Positions 1 through 7,078 of a stretch of 64,000 nucleotides of DNA are shown in pieces. A program made the position numbers and the translations under genes. The stretch's first letter is position 1; each line of letters begins with the position of its first letter. The notes below the pieces were generated by a model, which did not search any database, had not been told where the DNA came from, and saw nothing but the letters and a program-made list of their open reading frames with translations. The stretch comes from Streptomyces cylindrosporus (GTDB lineage: Bacteria; Actinomycetota; Actinomycetes; Streptomycetales; Streptomycetaceae), in assembly GCF_022698165.1 (NCBI RefSeq), contig NZ_JALDAY010000007.1:1-64000 (forward strand), written 5' to 3'.

Positions 1-142
1 ACAGGCCCGGCTGGTAGAGGTGATCGTCGTCCTGGTCGACGACCGTGATCCGCAGCTCGCTGTCGTCATACGCGCGGCACAAGCGGTTCGCGGTCATGGT
101 GCCCGCGGTACCGCTTCCGAGAATCACGATGTGTTTGCCCAT
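1..142 (-). CDS. FAD-dependent oxidoreductase, sulfide:quinone reductase-like (partial, N-terminus only)
   Basis: Only the first 47 codons are inside the window; the gene runs off the left edge. The protein opens with MGKHIVILGSGTAGTMTANR, a Rossmann dinucleotide-binding loop (GSGTAG), then an acidic beta-strand end (VVDQDDDHLYQPG). The H-x-YQPG element is typical of sulfide:quinone oxidoreductases, which oxidise sulfide at the membrane and pass electrons to quinone. It is divergent from the OsmC gene, and the two CstR-type palindromes at 199-247 lie between them, which supports a sulfur role. The redox-active cysteines that would prove SQR activity are outside the window, so another flavin disulfide reductase cannot be excluded. 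Confidence 0.7.
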   Translation of the reverse strand, partial: MGKHIVILGSGTAGTMTANRLCRAYDDSELRITVVDQDDDHLYQPGL

Positions 143-198
143 ACCCCCACCCTCGTGCGGGAGATGAGGGCGAGGCAGGGGCCGATGGTCCCTGCCAG

Positions 199-214
199 GT
201 ACCCACCCGGGTAT
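199..214. promoter_or_regulatory. CstR/CsoR-type operator 1
   Basis: GTACCCACCCGGGTAT, an inverted repeat TACCC-N4-GGGTA between the divergent SQR-like and OsmC genes. The same geometry recurs five more times in the first 6.6 kb. It matches the GC-flanked palindromes bound by CsoR/CstR-family tetramers, so it is inferred to be a binding site of the CstR encoded at 3647. Confidence 0.8.
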
Positions 215-231
215 AACCTCACCCTGACCAA

Positions 232-247
232 ATACCCAGCAGGGTAT
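232..247. promoter_or_regulatory. CstR/CsoR-type operator 2
   Basis: ATACCCAGCAGGGTAT, again TACCC-N4-GGGTA. Its centre is 33 bp from that of operator 1, close to three helical turns, so two repressor oligomers could sit on the same DNA face in this divergent control region. Confidence 0.8.
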
Positions 248-373
248 ATCGCCGTGGCAGGACACACGAGGGCCGAACGGCCCCTTCCCCGCCCCGTCGG
301 CCTCTTCATCCTCCGCACCCTGCGCGGTCGACTGGAATCCGGAGCAGCGGACACCAGCGAGAAGGGCCCTGCC

Positions 374-826
374 ATGACCGACACCACACCGCAGACCCTC
401 AGCACGAACCGGCCGCAGAACCCGGACGTGCACCGCCTTGAGGTCATCCACGTCGACCGGGACGCCTACACAGTGGACGTCCGCGAACACCGCCTCCGGG
501 TCGACCAGCCGCTGGAGGCCGGCGGCACGGACACCGCGCCCACCCCCACCGAGCTCTTCGCGGCCTCGCTGGCCACCTGCGTCGCCTTCTACGCGGGCCG
601 CTACCTCCATCGGCACGGCCTGCCCGGCACCGGGCTTCGCGTCCGTGCGGAGTTCACGATGGCCACCGACCGCCCGGCGCGTGTCGCCTCCGTGCGCCTG
701 GTGGTCGTCGCACCGTCGGAGCTGCCCGAGCAGCGCCGCGCGGGTCTGCTGGCCGTGGTCTCGCACTGCACGGTCCACAACACGCTGAACCGGCCGCCCG
801 AGATCGACATCGAGCTGGAGCCGTGA
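374..826 (+). CDS. OsmC/Ohr-family protein
   Basis: This 150-residue OsmC-fold protein carries both signature cysteines, C69 (in SLATCVAF) and C132 (in VSHCTVHN). In this family the pair forms a thiol peroxidase centre that reduces organic hydroperoxides, and some members also handle sulfane sulfur. The start is the ATG at 374, preceded by AAGGG about 8 nt upstream; an in-frame upstream extension has no ribosome site and would run through the operators. The stop overlaps the next start (GTGA), so translation is probably coupled to the class V aminotransferase. Placement behind operators 1 and 2 suggests induction by persulfide stress. Its exact substrate is inferred. Confidence 0.85.
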   Translation: MTDTTPQTLSTNRPQNPDVHRLEVIHVDRDAYTVDVREHRLRVDQPLEAGGTDTAPTPTELFAASLATCVAFYAGRYLHRHGLPGTGLRVRAEFTMATDRPARVASVRLVVVAPSELPEQRRAGLLAVVSHCTVHNTLNRPPEIDIELEP

Positions 827-2517
827 GTACGGCCTCCCTGCCCGCCGTGTCGGCGTGGCCGGCCCGGATCCGGGCCGGGCTCATCGGTGACGACGAGGTG
901 CTGGACGGCCCGTACGGCCCGAAGCGCATCGTCTACGCCGACTACACCGCGTCCGGTCGTGCCCTGCACTTCGTCGAGGACTTCGTCCACGAGCAGGTGC
1001 TGCCGCGCTACGGCAACACCCACACGGAGAGCTCCGGCACCGGCCTGCAGACGACCCGGCTGCGCGAGGACGCCCGCCGGATCATCCGGGACGCGGTCGG
1101 CGGCACCGAGGACGACCTGGTGATCTTCTGCGGCTCCGGCGCGACCGCGGCGGTCAACAAGCTGGTCGGCATCCTGGAGTTGCGCCGCCAGGTGAGGCCG
1201 CCCGAGGGCAAGCGCCCCGTGGTCTTCGTCGGGCCGTACGAGCACCACTCCAACGAACTGCCCTGGCGGGAGTCGGTCGCGGACGTCGTGGTCGTCGACG
1301 AGGATCCGGACGGCCACATCGGCCTCGCGCGGCTGGAGGCGGGGCTACGGCGGTACGCCGACCGCCCGCTGCTGATCGGCAGCTTCTCCGCCGCCTCCAA
1401 CGTCACCGGCATCCTCACCGACACCGACCGCATCGCCCGCCTGCTGCACGCGTACGGCGCCCTGTCCTTCTGGGACTACGCGGCCGCGGCACCGTACATC
1501 CCGATCCGGATGGCGGAGAGCGCCCGGGGCGCCGGGGATCACAAGGACGCGCTGTTCCTGTCCCCGCACAAGTTCGTCGGCGGTCCGCAGACCCCGGGTG
1601 TGCTCGTCGTGCGGCGTGAGCTGGTGCGCAACCCGGTGCCCACCGCGCCCGGCGGCGGCACGGTGGCCTTCGTCGGCCCCCTCGGCCACCGCTATCTCGA
1701 CGACCCGGTCGCCCGGGAGGAGGGCGGCACCCCGGCGATCGTGGAGTCCATCCGTGCCGGGCTGGTCTTCGCGCTCAAGCAGGCGGTCGGCACCGACGCC
1801 ATTCAGGCCGCGGAGGAGCGCCACTGGCGCCGCGCCCTCGCGGCCTGGGAGCGCAACGCCGGCATCGAGGTCCTCGGCAACCACCACGCCCGGCGGCTGT
1901 CCATCGTCTCCTTCCGCATCCGCCACGGCGAACACGCCTACCTGCACCACAACTATGTCGTCGCCCTGCTCAACGACCTGTTCGGCATCCAGGCCCGCGG
2001 CGGCTGCTCCTGCGCCGGCCCCTACGGCCACCGCCTGCTCGCCATCGACGAACCCACCTCCCAGGCCCTGCTCGACGAGGTCGTGCACGGCTGCGACGGC
2101 ATCAAGCCCGGCTGGACCCGCGTCAACTTCAACTACTTCATCAGCGACACCGTCCGCGACTACCTCATCGACGCAGTCGGCCTGATCGCCACGCACGGGC
2201 ACCGGCTCCTGCCCGACTACCGCTTCGACCCGCACACCGGGCAGTGGCGCCACCACAGCGGCCCCACGGATCCCCCGTTGCGACTGACGGACCTGCGTTT
2301 CGGCACCGACGGGCGGATCACCTCCCCGACCGTCCGCCACCGCCGACTCGGCGAGGCGGCGCTGGCGGATCAACTCGACGCCGCCCGCACGGTGCTGGCC
2401 GACCGCCCCGACCGGAACGACGACGGCCCCACCGGACTGCCGGCCGACTTCGAGCGCATGCGCTGGTTCCCGCTGCCGCCCGTCTGTCTGGAACAAACCC
2501 GGACCGGCACCGGTTGA
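823..2517 (+). CDS. Class V PLP-dependent aminotransferase (cysteine desulfurase-like)
   Basis: A 564-residue fold-type I PLP enzyme. K250, in FLSPHKFVGG, is the expected Schiff-base lysine, D218 in FWDYAAAAPY is the pyridine-nitrogen aspartate, and H141/H142 in EHHSNELPW stack near the ring. A cysteine-rich loop, RGGCSCAGPYGH (C395, C397), occupies about the position of the mobile catalytic-cysteine loop of SufS/NifS desulfurases. At 564 residues it is much longer than SufS (about 410); roughly the last 130 residues are an extension with no domain I recognise. The GTG start at 823 overlaps the OsmC stop. Cluster context suggests it supplies or removes sulfane sulfur, but the reaction is unproven and the family also includes lyases and kynureninases. 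Confidence 0.8.
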   Translation: MSTASLPAVSAWPARIRAGLIGDDEVLDGPYGPKRIVYADYTASGRALHFVEDFVHEQVLPRYGNTHTESSGTGLQTTRLREDARRIIRDAVGGTEDDLVIFCGSGATAAVNKLVGILELRRQVRPPEGKRPVVFVGPYEHHSNELPWRESVADVVVVDEDPDGHIGLARLEAGLRRYADRPLLIGSFSAASNVTGILTDTDRIARLLHAYGALSFWDYAAAAPYIPIRMAESARGAGDHKDALFLSPHKFVGGPQTPGVLVVRRELVRNPVPTAPGGGTVAFVGPLGHRYLDDPVAREEGGTPAIVESIRAGLVFALKQAVGTDAIQAAEERHWRRALAAWERNAGIEVLGNHHARRLSIVSFRIRHGEHAYLHHNYVVALLNDLFGIQARGGCSCAGPYGHRLLAIDEPTSQALLDEVVHGCDGIKPGWTRVNFNYFISDTVRDYLIDAVGLIATHGHRLLPDYRFDPHTGQWRHHSGPTDPPLRLTDLRFGTDGRITSPTVRHRRLGEAALADQLDAARTVLADRPDRNDDGPTGLPADFERMRWFPLPPVCLEQTRTGTG

Positions 2518-2532
2518 ACCAAGCAGACACAG

Positions 2533-2548
2533 ATACCCCACCGGGTAT
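2533..2548. promoter_or_regulatory. CstR/CsoR-type operator 3
   Basis: ATACCCCACCGGGTAT (TACCC-N4-GGGTA) in the 51-bp gap between the aminotransferase and thioredoxin, immediately before the thioredoxin ribosome site. It suggests that thioredoxin has its own CstR-controlled promoter as well as possible read-through. Confidence 0.8.
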
Positions 2549-2568
2549 ACGAGAGGAGAGGGAATCCC

Positions 2569-2940
2569 ATGCCGACCGTCGAACTGACCAAGGACAACTT
2601 CGAGGAGACCGTCATCGGCTCCGACATCGTGCTGATCGACTTCTGGGCCGCCTGGTGCGGGCCGTGCCGGATGTTCGGCCCCGTCTACGAGAAGGCGTCC
2701 GCGCGCCACCCCGACATCGTCTTCGGCAAGGTCGACACCGAGGCACAGCCCGAACTCGCCGGAGCGTTCCGGATCTCCTCCATCCCCACCCTGATGGCCG
2801 TCCGCGACCGGACTGTCCTGTACTCCCAGCCCGGCGCACTGCCGCCGCAGGCTCTGGAGGAGCTCATCACCAACATCCGCGCAGTCGACATGGAGGACGT
2901 GCGCCGGAAGGCCGCCGCGGGCTCAGGCGGAGCCGACTGA
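2569..2940 (+). CDS. Thioredoxin-family protein
   Basis: This 123-residue protein has the classic active site WCGPC (residues 29-33) and the cis-proline of SSIPTL (P73), so it is a dithiol oxidoreductase of normal thioredoxin length. An AG-rich ribosome site (GAGGAGAGGGA) precedes the ATG. Operator 3 sits directly upstream. In a persulfide-stress cluster the natural role is reduction of protein persulfides and polysulfides back to thiols with release of sulfide, alongside OsmC and the rhodaneses. A charged, glycine-rich tail of about 15 residues follows the fold. Confidence 0.93.
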   Translation: MPTVELTKDNFEETVIGSDIVLIDFWAAWCGPCRMFGPVYEKASARHPDIVFGKVDTEAQPELAGAFRISSIPTLMAVRDRTVLYSQPGALPPQALEELITNIRAVDMEDVRRKAAAGSGGAD

Positions 2941-2976
2941 CACCGCGGCACCCGTCAAACAGCTCCACCGTGGCGT

Positions 2977-3564
2977 TCAGCAGGTACGAAGCGCAGTCAG
3001 CGCCTCGTCGAGGTCGGCCGCGCGGGGGCGGTTGTGGGGCAGCTTGCCGAGCACGGCTGCCATGCCGCAGGTGTCGGTGAGGGCGGAGAGGACGAGGCCG
3101 CCCGAGATGCCGGCCGAGATCAGCAGGAGGGCCGGATGCACGAGCACGCCGAGGACCAGGCCGAGGAGCACCAGGGCGCCGGCGGTGAAGCGGACCTGGC
3201 GTTCCATGCTCCAGCCGGCCCGCGTGTCGCAGGCGGCGGGCCGGTGCAGGTCGTGTCCGTCGGCGGCCCAGGCGCCGGTGCCGCCGGCGAGCGTGGCCGT
3301 GATGATGCCCTGCTGGGCCAGGAGCTTGCAGGCGTTGTCGGACCGGGCGCCGGAGGCGCACACGACCAGGACGTCGCCGCGCTCGGCGGCGTGGCGTATC
3401 TCCGGCAGAGCCCGCCGGATGTGGTCCAGGGGAATGTTGACGGCGCCGGGCAGGTGCCCGGAGGCGTACTCGGCGGGCGTGCGCACGTCGATGACGGTCA
3501 GCTCGTGCAGCCGTGCGCGGGCCTGCTCGGTGCCGAGGGTGACGAGAGCGGGGGTGTTGGTCAT
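2977..3564 (-). CDS. Rhodanese with C-terminal DUF2892 membrane domain
   Basis: A 195-residue protein. Residues 10-115 form a rhodanese domain with catalytic C69 in the loop CASGARS, which would carry a persulfide during sulfane-sulfur transfer. Residues about 125-175 are hydrophobic and form two membrane helices of the DUF2892 type, which anchor the enzyme at the inner face of the membrane. It is transcribed divergently from cstR with operator 4 between them, so it is probably co-repressed with the regulator. Its tail converges on thioredoxin with about 36 bp between stops. Confidence 0.9.
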   Translation of the reverse strand: MTNTPALVTLGTEQARARLHELTVIDVRTPAEYASGHLPGAVNIPLDHIRRALPEIRHAAERGDVLVVCASGARSDNACKLLAQQGIITATLAGGTGAWAADGHDLHRPAACDTRAGWSMERQVRFTAGALVLLGLVLGVLVHPALLLISAGISGGLVLSALTDTCGMAAVLGKLPHNRPRAADLDEALTALRTC

Positions 3565-3613
3565 GGCAGGTGTGATCCTTAATGGTCGACGCCGCCCCGA
3601 ACCGGGACGTACA

Positions 3614-3629
3614 GTACCCCTAGGGGTAT
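3614..3629. promoter_or_regulatory. CstR/CsoR-type operator 4
   Basis: GTACCCCTAGGGGTAT, the most symmetrical copy (TACCCCTAGGGGTA is a perfect 14-bp palindrome). It lies between the membrane rhodanese and cstR, 18 bp upstream of the cstR start, and so should mediate autoregulation. Confidence 0.85.
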
Positions 3630-3646
3630 TTTTTTGAGGAGTGGTC

Positions 3647-3934
3647 GTGGAACTGGAGCTTGAGGGTGCGGACCTGAAGGCCGTGCTGAACCGCCTGCGC
3701 CGGGCGCAGGGTCAGATCTCCGGCGTGATCCGGATGATCGAAGAGGGCCGGGACTGCGAGGACGTAGTCACGCAGCTCGCCGCCGCCTCCCGGGCACTGG
3801 ACCGGGCCGGTTTCGCGATCATCGCGACGGGCCTGCAGCAGTGCCTGACGGACATGGAGTCCGGCCGCAAGAACGGCGAGGACCCCGAGGCGATGCGCGC
3901 CCGCTTGGAGAAGCTCTTCCTGTCCCTGGCCTGA
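3647..3934 (+). CDS. cstR: CsoR-family persulfide sensor, CstR type
   Basis: A 95-residue all-alpha DUF156 (CsoR/RcnR) regulator. The start is set at GTG 3647 because GAGGAG lies 5 nt upstream (3636-3641); an earlier in-frame GTG at 3641 overlaps that site. Two cysteines are present, C37 (RDCED) and C66 (LQQCL), 29 residues apart as in Staphylococcus CstR. Copper-sensing CsoR also has a histidine four residues before the second cysteine; here that position is G62. The Cu(I) site is therefore incomplete and persulfide sensing through a C-C di- to tetrasulfide link is the likely mode. It is predicted to repress all six TACCC-N4-GGGTA sites in 199-6572. Confidence 0.88.
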   Translation: MELELEGADLKAVLNRLRRAQGQISGVIRMIEEGRDCEDVVTQLAAASRALDRAGFAIIATGLQQCLTDMESGRKNGEDPEAMRARLEKLFLSLA

Positions 3935-3952
3935 TCATGCGCGGTGGCCGCC

Positions 3953-4699
3953 TCACGCGACGGCGTCGATCAGCATGAAGGCCGCGACCGCGAGCAGCAC
4001 CACGGCGAAGATCCGCTGAAGCGTGGGCCCGGAAACCCTCGCCGACAGCCGCTTGCCGTCCCACGCGCCGAGGATCGCCGCCCCGATGAACGGTCCGACG
4101 ACCGCCCAGTCCAGCCCCTCGACCGTACCGGCGCGCGTGGCCAGCGCGGCCAGCGAGTTGACGGTGATGACCAGCAAACTGGTGCCGACCGCGTCGCGCA
4201 TCCGCAATCCCAGCACACCCACCAGCGCGGGTACGGCGAGGAATCCGCCGCCGACCCCGAGGACCCCGGTGACCGTTCCGAGTCCGGCACCGGCCGCCGT
4301 GGCCCGCCCCGGCCGCGCCGTCACGGCGCCTTCGGCGGCCGGCCGGGAACGCAGCATGCGCAGGGCGGCCACTCCCGCGACCACGGCGAAAGCGGCCGTC
4401 AGCACAGCCTCCGGGATCCGGTCGGCGAGCGCGCCGCCGAGCATCGCCGGGCCGATCCCGGCCGCCGCGAACAGCAGTCCCGTGCGCCAGCGCACATGGC
4501 CGTCACGGGCATGTGCGACCAGCGCGGTGACCGAGGTGAGCGTGACGATGACCAGGCTCGCCGTCGTCGCCCCGACCGGGCTGAAGCCGAGCAGGTAGAT
4601 CAGTGCCGGGACGGCCAGGACGCTGCCGCCGCCCCCGAGCGCTCCCAGCGCCAGGCCGATGACCGCTCCGGCGGCCAGGGCGAGCAAAAGAGCGCTCAC
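3953..4699 (-). CDS. TauE/SafE-family sulfite exporter
   Basis: A 248-residue membrane protein with about seven or eight hydrophobic helices in two halves, each opening with the glycine-rich TauE signature (GALGGGGSVLAVPAL near residue 20 and GVLGVGGGFLAVPAL near the middle). Family members export sulfite, sulfonates or thiosulfate. The start is GTG 4699, which overlaps the stop of the rhodanese before it (GTGA); a longer frame reading into that gene is a shadow. As the last gene of the MBL-rhodanese / rhodanese / tauE operon it would remove the sulfite or thiosulfate produced by persulfide oxidation. Confidence 0.88.
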   Translation of the reverse strand: MSALLLALAAGAVIGLALGALGGGGSVLAVPALIYLLGFSPVGATTASLVIVTLTSVTALVAHARDGHVRWRTGLLFAAAGIGPAMLGGALADRIPEAVLTAAFAVVAGVAALRMLRSRPAAEGAVTARPGRATAAGAGLGTVTGVLGVGGGFLAVPALVGVLGLRMRDAVGTSLLVITVNSLAALATRAGTVEGLDWAVVGPFIGAAILGAWDGKRLSARVSGPTLQRIFAVVLLAVAAFMLIDAVA

Positions 4700-5076
4700 G
4701 CTATCGTGCCGTTCCCGCCGCGCGCGTCCACCACCGGCAGCCCCGCTCCGGCCCAGTCGCGCATCCCGCCGATCACGTCCACGGCCTCTGCCCCACGGGC
4801 GACCAGCAGTTCGGCCGCCTGCCGGGAGCGGTTGCCGGACCGGCAGATCACGATCAGGGGCCGCGCCTGCACGTGAGCGGGCAGCCCCGCACCGGCGGTC
4901 AGCGCCGACAGGGACAGGTGAACGGCTCGCGGCGCGTGCCCGGCCTGCCACTCGTACGGCTCGCGCACGTCCAGCAGTACGGCGTCACCGCCGCTGCCCG
5001 CATGGCCGGTGCGTACCGCCGCCTGTTGCACGGTCACGCGCCCCGGGCCGCCGGTGCCTCGCCGGAAGATGCTCAT
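4696..5076 (-). CDS. Single-domain rhodanese
   Basis: A 126-residue single rhodanese domain with catalytic C78 in the loop CRSGNRS and the upstream LLDVREPYEW motif. Such proteins transfer sulfane sulfur between thiols, cyanide, sulfite and protein persulfides. The ATG at 5076 follows a purine-rich stretch. The gene lies between the MBL-rhodanese gene (59-bp gap) and tauE (4-bp overlap), so the three are read as one operon from operators 5 and 6. Confidence 0.9.
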   Translation of the reverse strand: MSIFRRGTGGPGRVTVQQAAVRTGHAGSGGDAVLLDVREPYEWQAGHAPRAVHLSLSALTAGAGLPAHVQARPLIVICRSGNRSRQAAELLVARGAEAVDVIGGMRDWAGAGLPVVDARGGNGTIA

Positions 5077-5135
5077 CTCGGTCTCTCGCTCCAGTTTCCT
5101 GTGTCGGTACGGATGTTCGGCCGGTCCCCGCGCCG

Positions 5136-6497
5136 TCAGGCGGTGCGGACGACCAGGCCCGCCTTGTCGGCTCCGTCGAAGGAGTCGTCCACGGCGACGA
5201 CGTCCCGGCCCGCGGCGTCCAGCAGCGAGGCGGCGATCGCGGCGCGCATGCCGCCCGCGCAGTGCACCCACACCTCGCCCTCGGGAACCTCGCCGAGGCG
5301 GTGGTGCAGGGTGTGGATCGGGACGTGGACCGAGCCCTGCACGTACCCGCCGGCCCGCTCGGACGCACGCCGCACGTCCAGGACGACGACATCGGTGGCC
5401 CGCTCGGCGAGATCCGCGAACGTGGCCCGGCGGAAGGACGCCGGCGCCTCCCCCGCACGCAGCCACTCGGTCGGTCCGCCGGTGGCCGCGGCGGCCGGGC
5501 GGTCGATACCCACCCTCACCAACTCACGCTGCGCAGCAGCCAGTTGACCGGGCGACGCGGCGAGCAGCGTGACCGGCTTGCCCCACGGGATCAGCCAGGC
5601 CAGATACGTGGCGAGCTGCCCCTCGCCCTCGAAGTTGAACGAGCCCGCCACATGCCCGTCGGCGAAGGCGACCCGGTTGCGCAGGTCCACCACCCACTCC
5701 CCCGCCGCGAGCCGCTCCGCGATCTCCTCGGCGTCGGCGACGGCGGGCGGGGTGAGGTCGACGGGCACGGGCCCGGCGGCGTTGGCCGGTCCCATGTGGG
5801 TGTAGTAGGCGGGGATGTCGTCCAGACCGGCCAGCAGATCGGCGACGAAGGTGTCCACGTCCCGGGTGAGCGCCTCGTTGGACGCCTTCTCCTTGCCGAT
5901 GGTCGTGTCGCCGCCCTCGGTCTGGGCGGACGAACAGAAGCTGCCGAAGCCGTGCGTGGGCAGTACGGCCGTCTCGTCGGGCAACTCCGCCGCCAGCCGG
6001 TGCGCGGAGGCGTGCTGGGCGCGGGCGAGGTCCTCGGTCAGCCGCGGCTCCACCAGGTCGGGGCGACCGACCGTGCCGATGAGCAGGGAACCGCCGGTGA
6101 AGACGGCGACCGCCGCGCCGTTCTCCTCCAGCACGTAGGAGGTGTGGTGAGGGGTGTGACCGGGCGTGGCCAGTGCGCGCAACGTCAGACCGGCACCCGG
6201 ATCGATCTCGGTCCGGTCTCCCTCGTGGACGGGGACACGCTCGAAGAAGACGCGGGCCGCGGCGGGAACCAGGTAGGCGGCGCCGACGAGCCGGGCGAGC
6301 TCCAGGCCCCCGGTGACGTAGTCGTTGTGGACGTGCGTCTCGACGACGTGCGAGATCCGCACCCCGCGCCGGGCCGCCGCGGCAACCACCTGATCGACAT
6401 CGCGGGGCGGGTCGACCGCCACCGCCGTGTGCCGGCCCCCGGCCAGATAGCTGCGGTTGCCGAGCCCCGACACCTCGATCGTGTCGACGAAGAACAC
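5136..6497 (-). CDS. MBL-fold / double-rhodanese protein, CstB-like persulfide enzyme
   Basis: A 453-residue protein. The N-terminal metallo-beta-lactamase fold (about 1-245) has THVHND (H55, H57, D59) and a third histidine in TPGHTPHH (H114). Two rhodanese modules follow. The first (about 255-345) has no cysteine in its loop (LLAASPGQL) and is probably structural; the second has catalytic C413 in VHCAGGMR. This is the layout of CstB, which oxidises persulfide to thiosulfate. One feature is odd: the aspartate iron ligand normally found in FTGD is glycine here (FTGGSLLIG, G136), so the metal site differs from ETHE1/CstB. The GTG start has a GGAAGGGAG ribosome site. Confidence 0.8.
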   Translation of the reverse strand: MFFVDTIEVSGLGNRSYLAGGRHTAVAVDPPRDVDQVVAAAARRGVRISHVVETHVHNDYVTGGLELARLVGAAYLVPAAARVFFERVPVHEGDRTEIDPGAGLTLRALATPGHTPHHTSYVLEENGAAVAVFTGGSLLIGTVGRPDLVEPRLTEDLARAQHASAHRLAAELPDETAVLPTHGFGSFCSSAQTEGGDTTIGKEKASNEALTRDVDTFVADLLAGLDDIPAYYTHMGPANAAGPVPVDLTPPAVADAEEIAERLAAGEWVVDLRNRVAFADGHVAGSFNFEGEGQLATYLAWLIPWGKPVTLLAASPGQLAAAQRELVRVGIDRPAAAATGGPTEWLRAGEAPASFRRATFADLAERATDVVVLDVRRASERAGGYVQGSVHVPIHTLHHRLGEVPEGEVWVHCAGGMRAAIAASLLDAAGRDVVAVDDSFDGADKAGLVVRTA

Positions 6498-6521
6498 GAA
6501 GTGCTCCCTTCCATCGAAGAA

Positions 6522-6537
6522 TTACCCCAGGGGGTAT
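6522..6537. promoter_or_regulatory. CstR/CsoR-type operator 5
   Basis: TTACCCCAGGGGGTAT (TACCC-N4-GGGTA) just upstream of the MBL-rhodanese ribosome site, within the divergent region shared with the DUF302 gene. Confidence 0.8.
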
Positions 6538-6556
6538 GCTTGCGAAGGTAACACAA

Positions 6557-6572
6557 GTACCCCGGGGGGTAT
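6557..6572. promoter_or_regulatory. CstR/CsoR-type operator 6
   Basis: GTACCCCGGGGGGTAT (TACCC-N4-GGGTA), centred 35 bp from operator 5. This pair mirrors the operator 1/2 pair and probably controls both the MBL-rhodanese operon and the DUF302 gene. Confidence 0.8.
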
Positions 6573-6673
6573 TTTCAAGGGCCGGGAAAGCCCAGGAAAC
6601 ACCTCCCGGGTACCTCACACCCGGCCGGCCATCCGTCCCCCGCCGCCGAGAACCGCCAGGAAGGGCTCACACC

Positions 6674-7078
6674 ATGCGCTACGACCGCACCGTCCGCCTC
6701 GACGCCGACTTCGCCACCGCCGTCGCCCGCACCCGCGAGGCCCTCGCCGCGCAGGGGTTCGGCATCCTCACCGAGATCGACGTGACCGCCACGCTGAAGG
6801 CCAAGCTCGATCACGACATGGAGGACTACGTCATCCTCGGCGCCTGCAACCCGCCCCTGGCCCACCGCGCCCTGGAGACCGACCGCTCCATCGGCCTGCT
6901 GCTGCCCTGCAACGTCGTCGTCCGCCGCGACGGCGACCACACCGCCGTACAGGCCCTCGACCCGAACACGATGGTCGCCCTGACCGAACTCGACGCCCTG
7001 CGCCCGGTCGCCGAGGAGGCCACACGCCGCCTCGACGCCGCCCTCTCCGCCCTCACGGCAGGTGAGACGGAAGATTGA
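6674..7078 (+). CDS. DUF302 family protein
   Basis: A 134-residue DUF302 protein. The family shows as the FGILTEIDV strand, the LGACNPPLAHRAL segment holding its single conserved cysteine, and the LLLPCNVVV strand. Family members are small soluble or secreted proteins of unknown chemistry, often next to sulfur-oxidation or metal-stress genes; this one has no signal peptide. The ATG follows AGGAAGGG. It is divergent from the MBL-rhodanese operon across operators 5 and 6, so it is predicted to belong to the CstR regulon. A role in sulfane-sulfur binding is inference from position only. Confidence 0.85.
   Translation: MRYDRTVRLDADFATAVARTREALAAQGFGILTEIDVTATLKAKLDHDMEDYVILGACNPPLAHRALETDRSIGLLLPCNVVVRRDGDHTAVQALDPNTMVALTELDALRPVAEEATRRLDAALSALTAGETED

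Noticed and set aside
20..373. Upstream extension of the OsmC frame to position 20
   Set aside because: It would read across the start of the divergent flavoprotein and both operators, and the ATG at 374 has a proper ribosome site and matches OsmC length.
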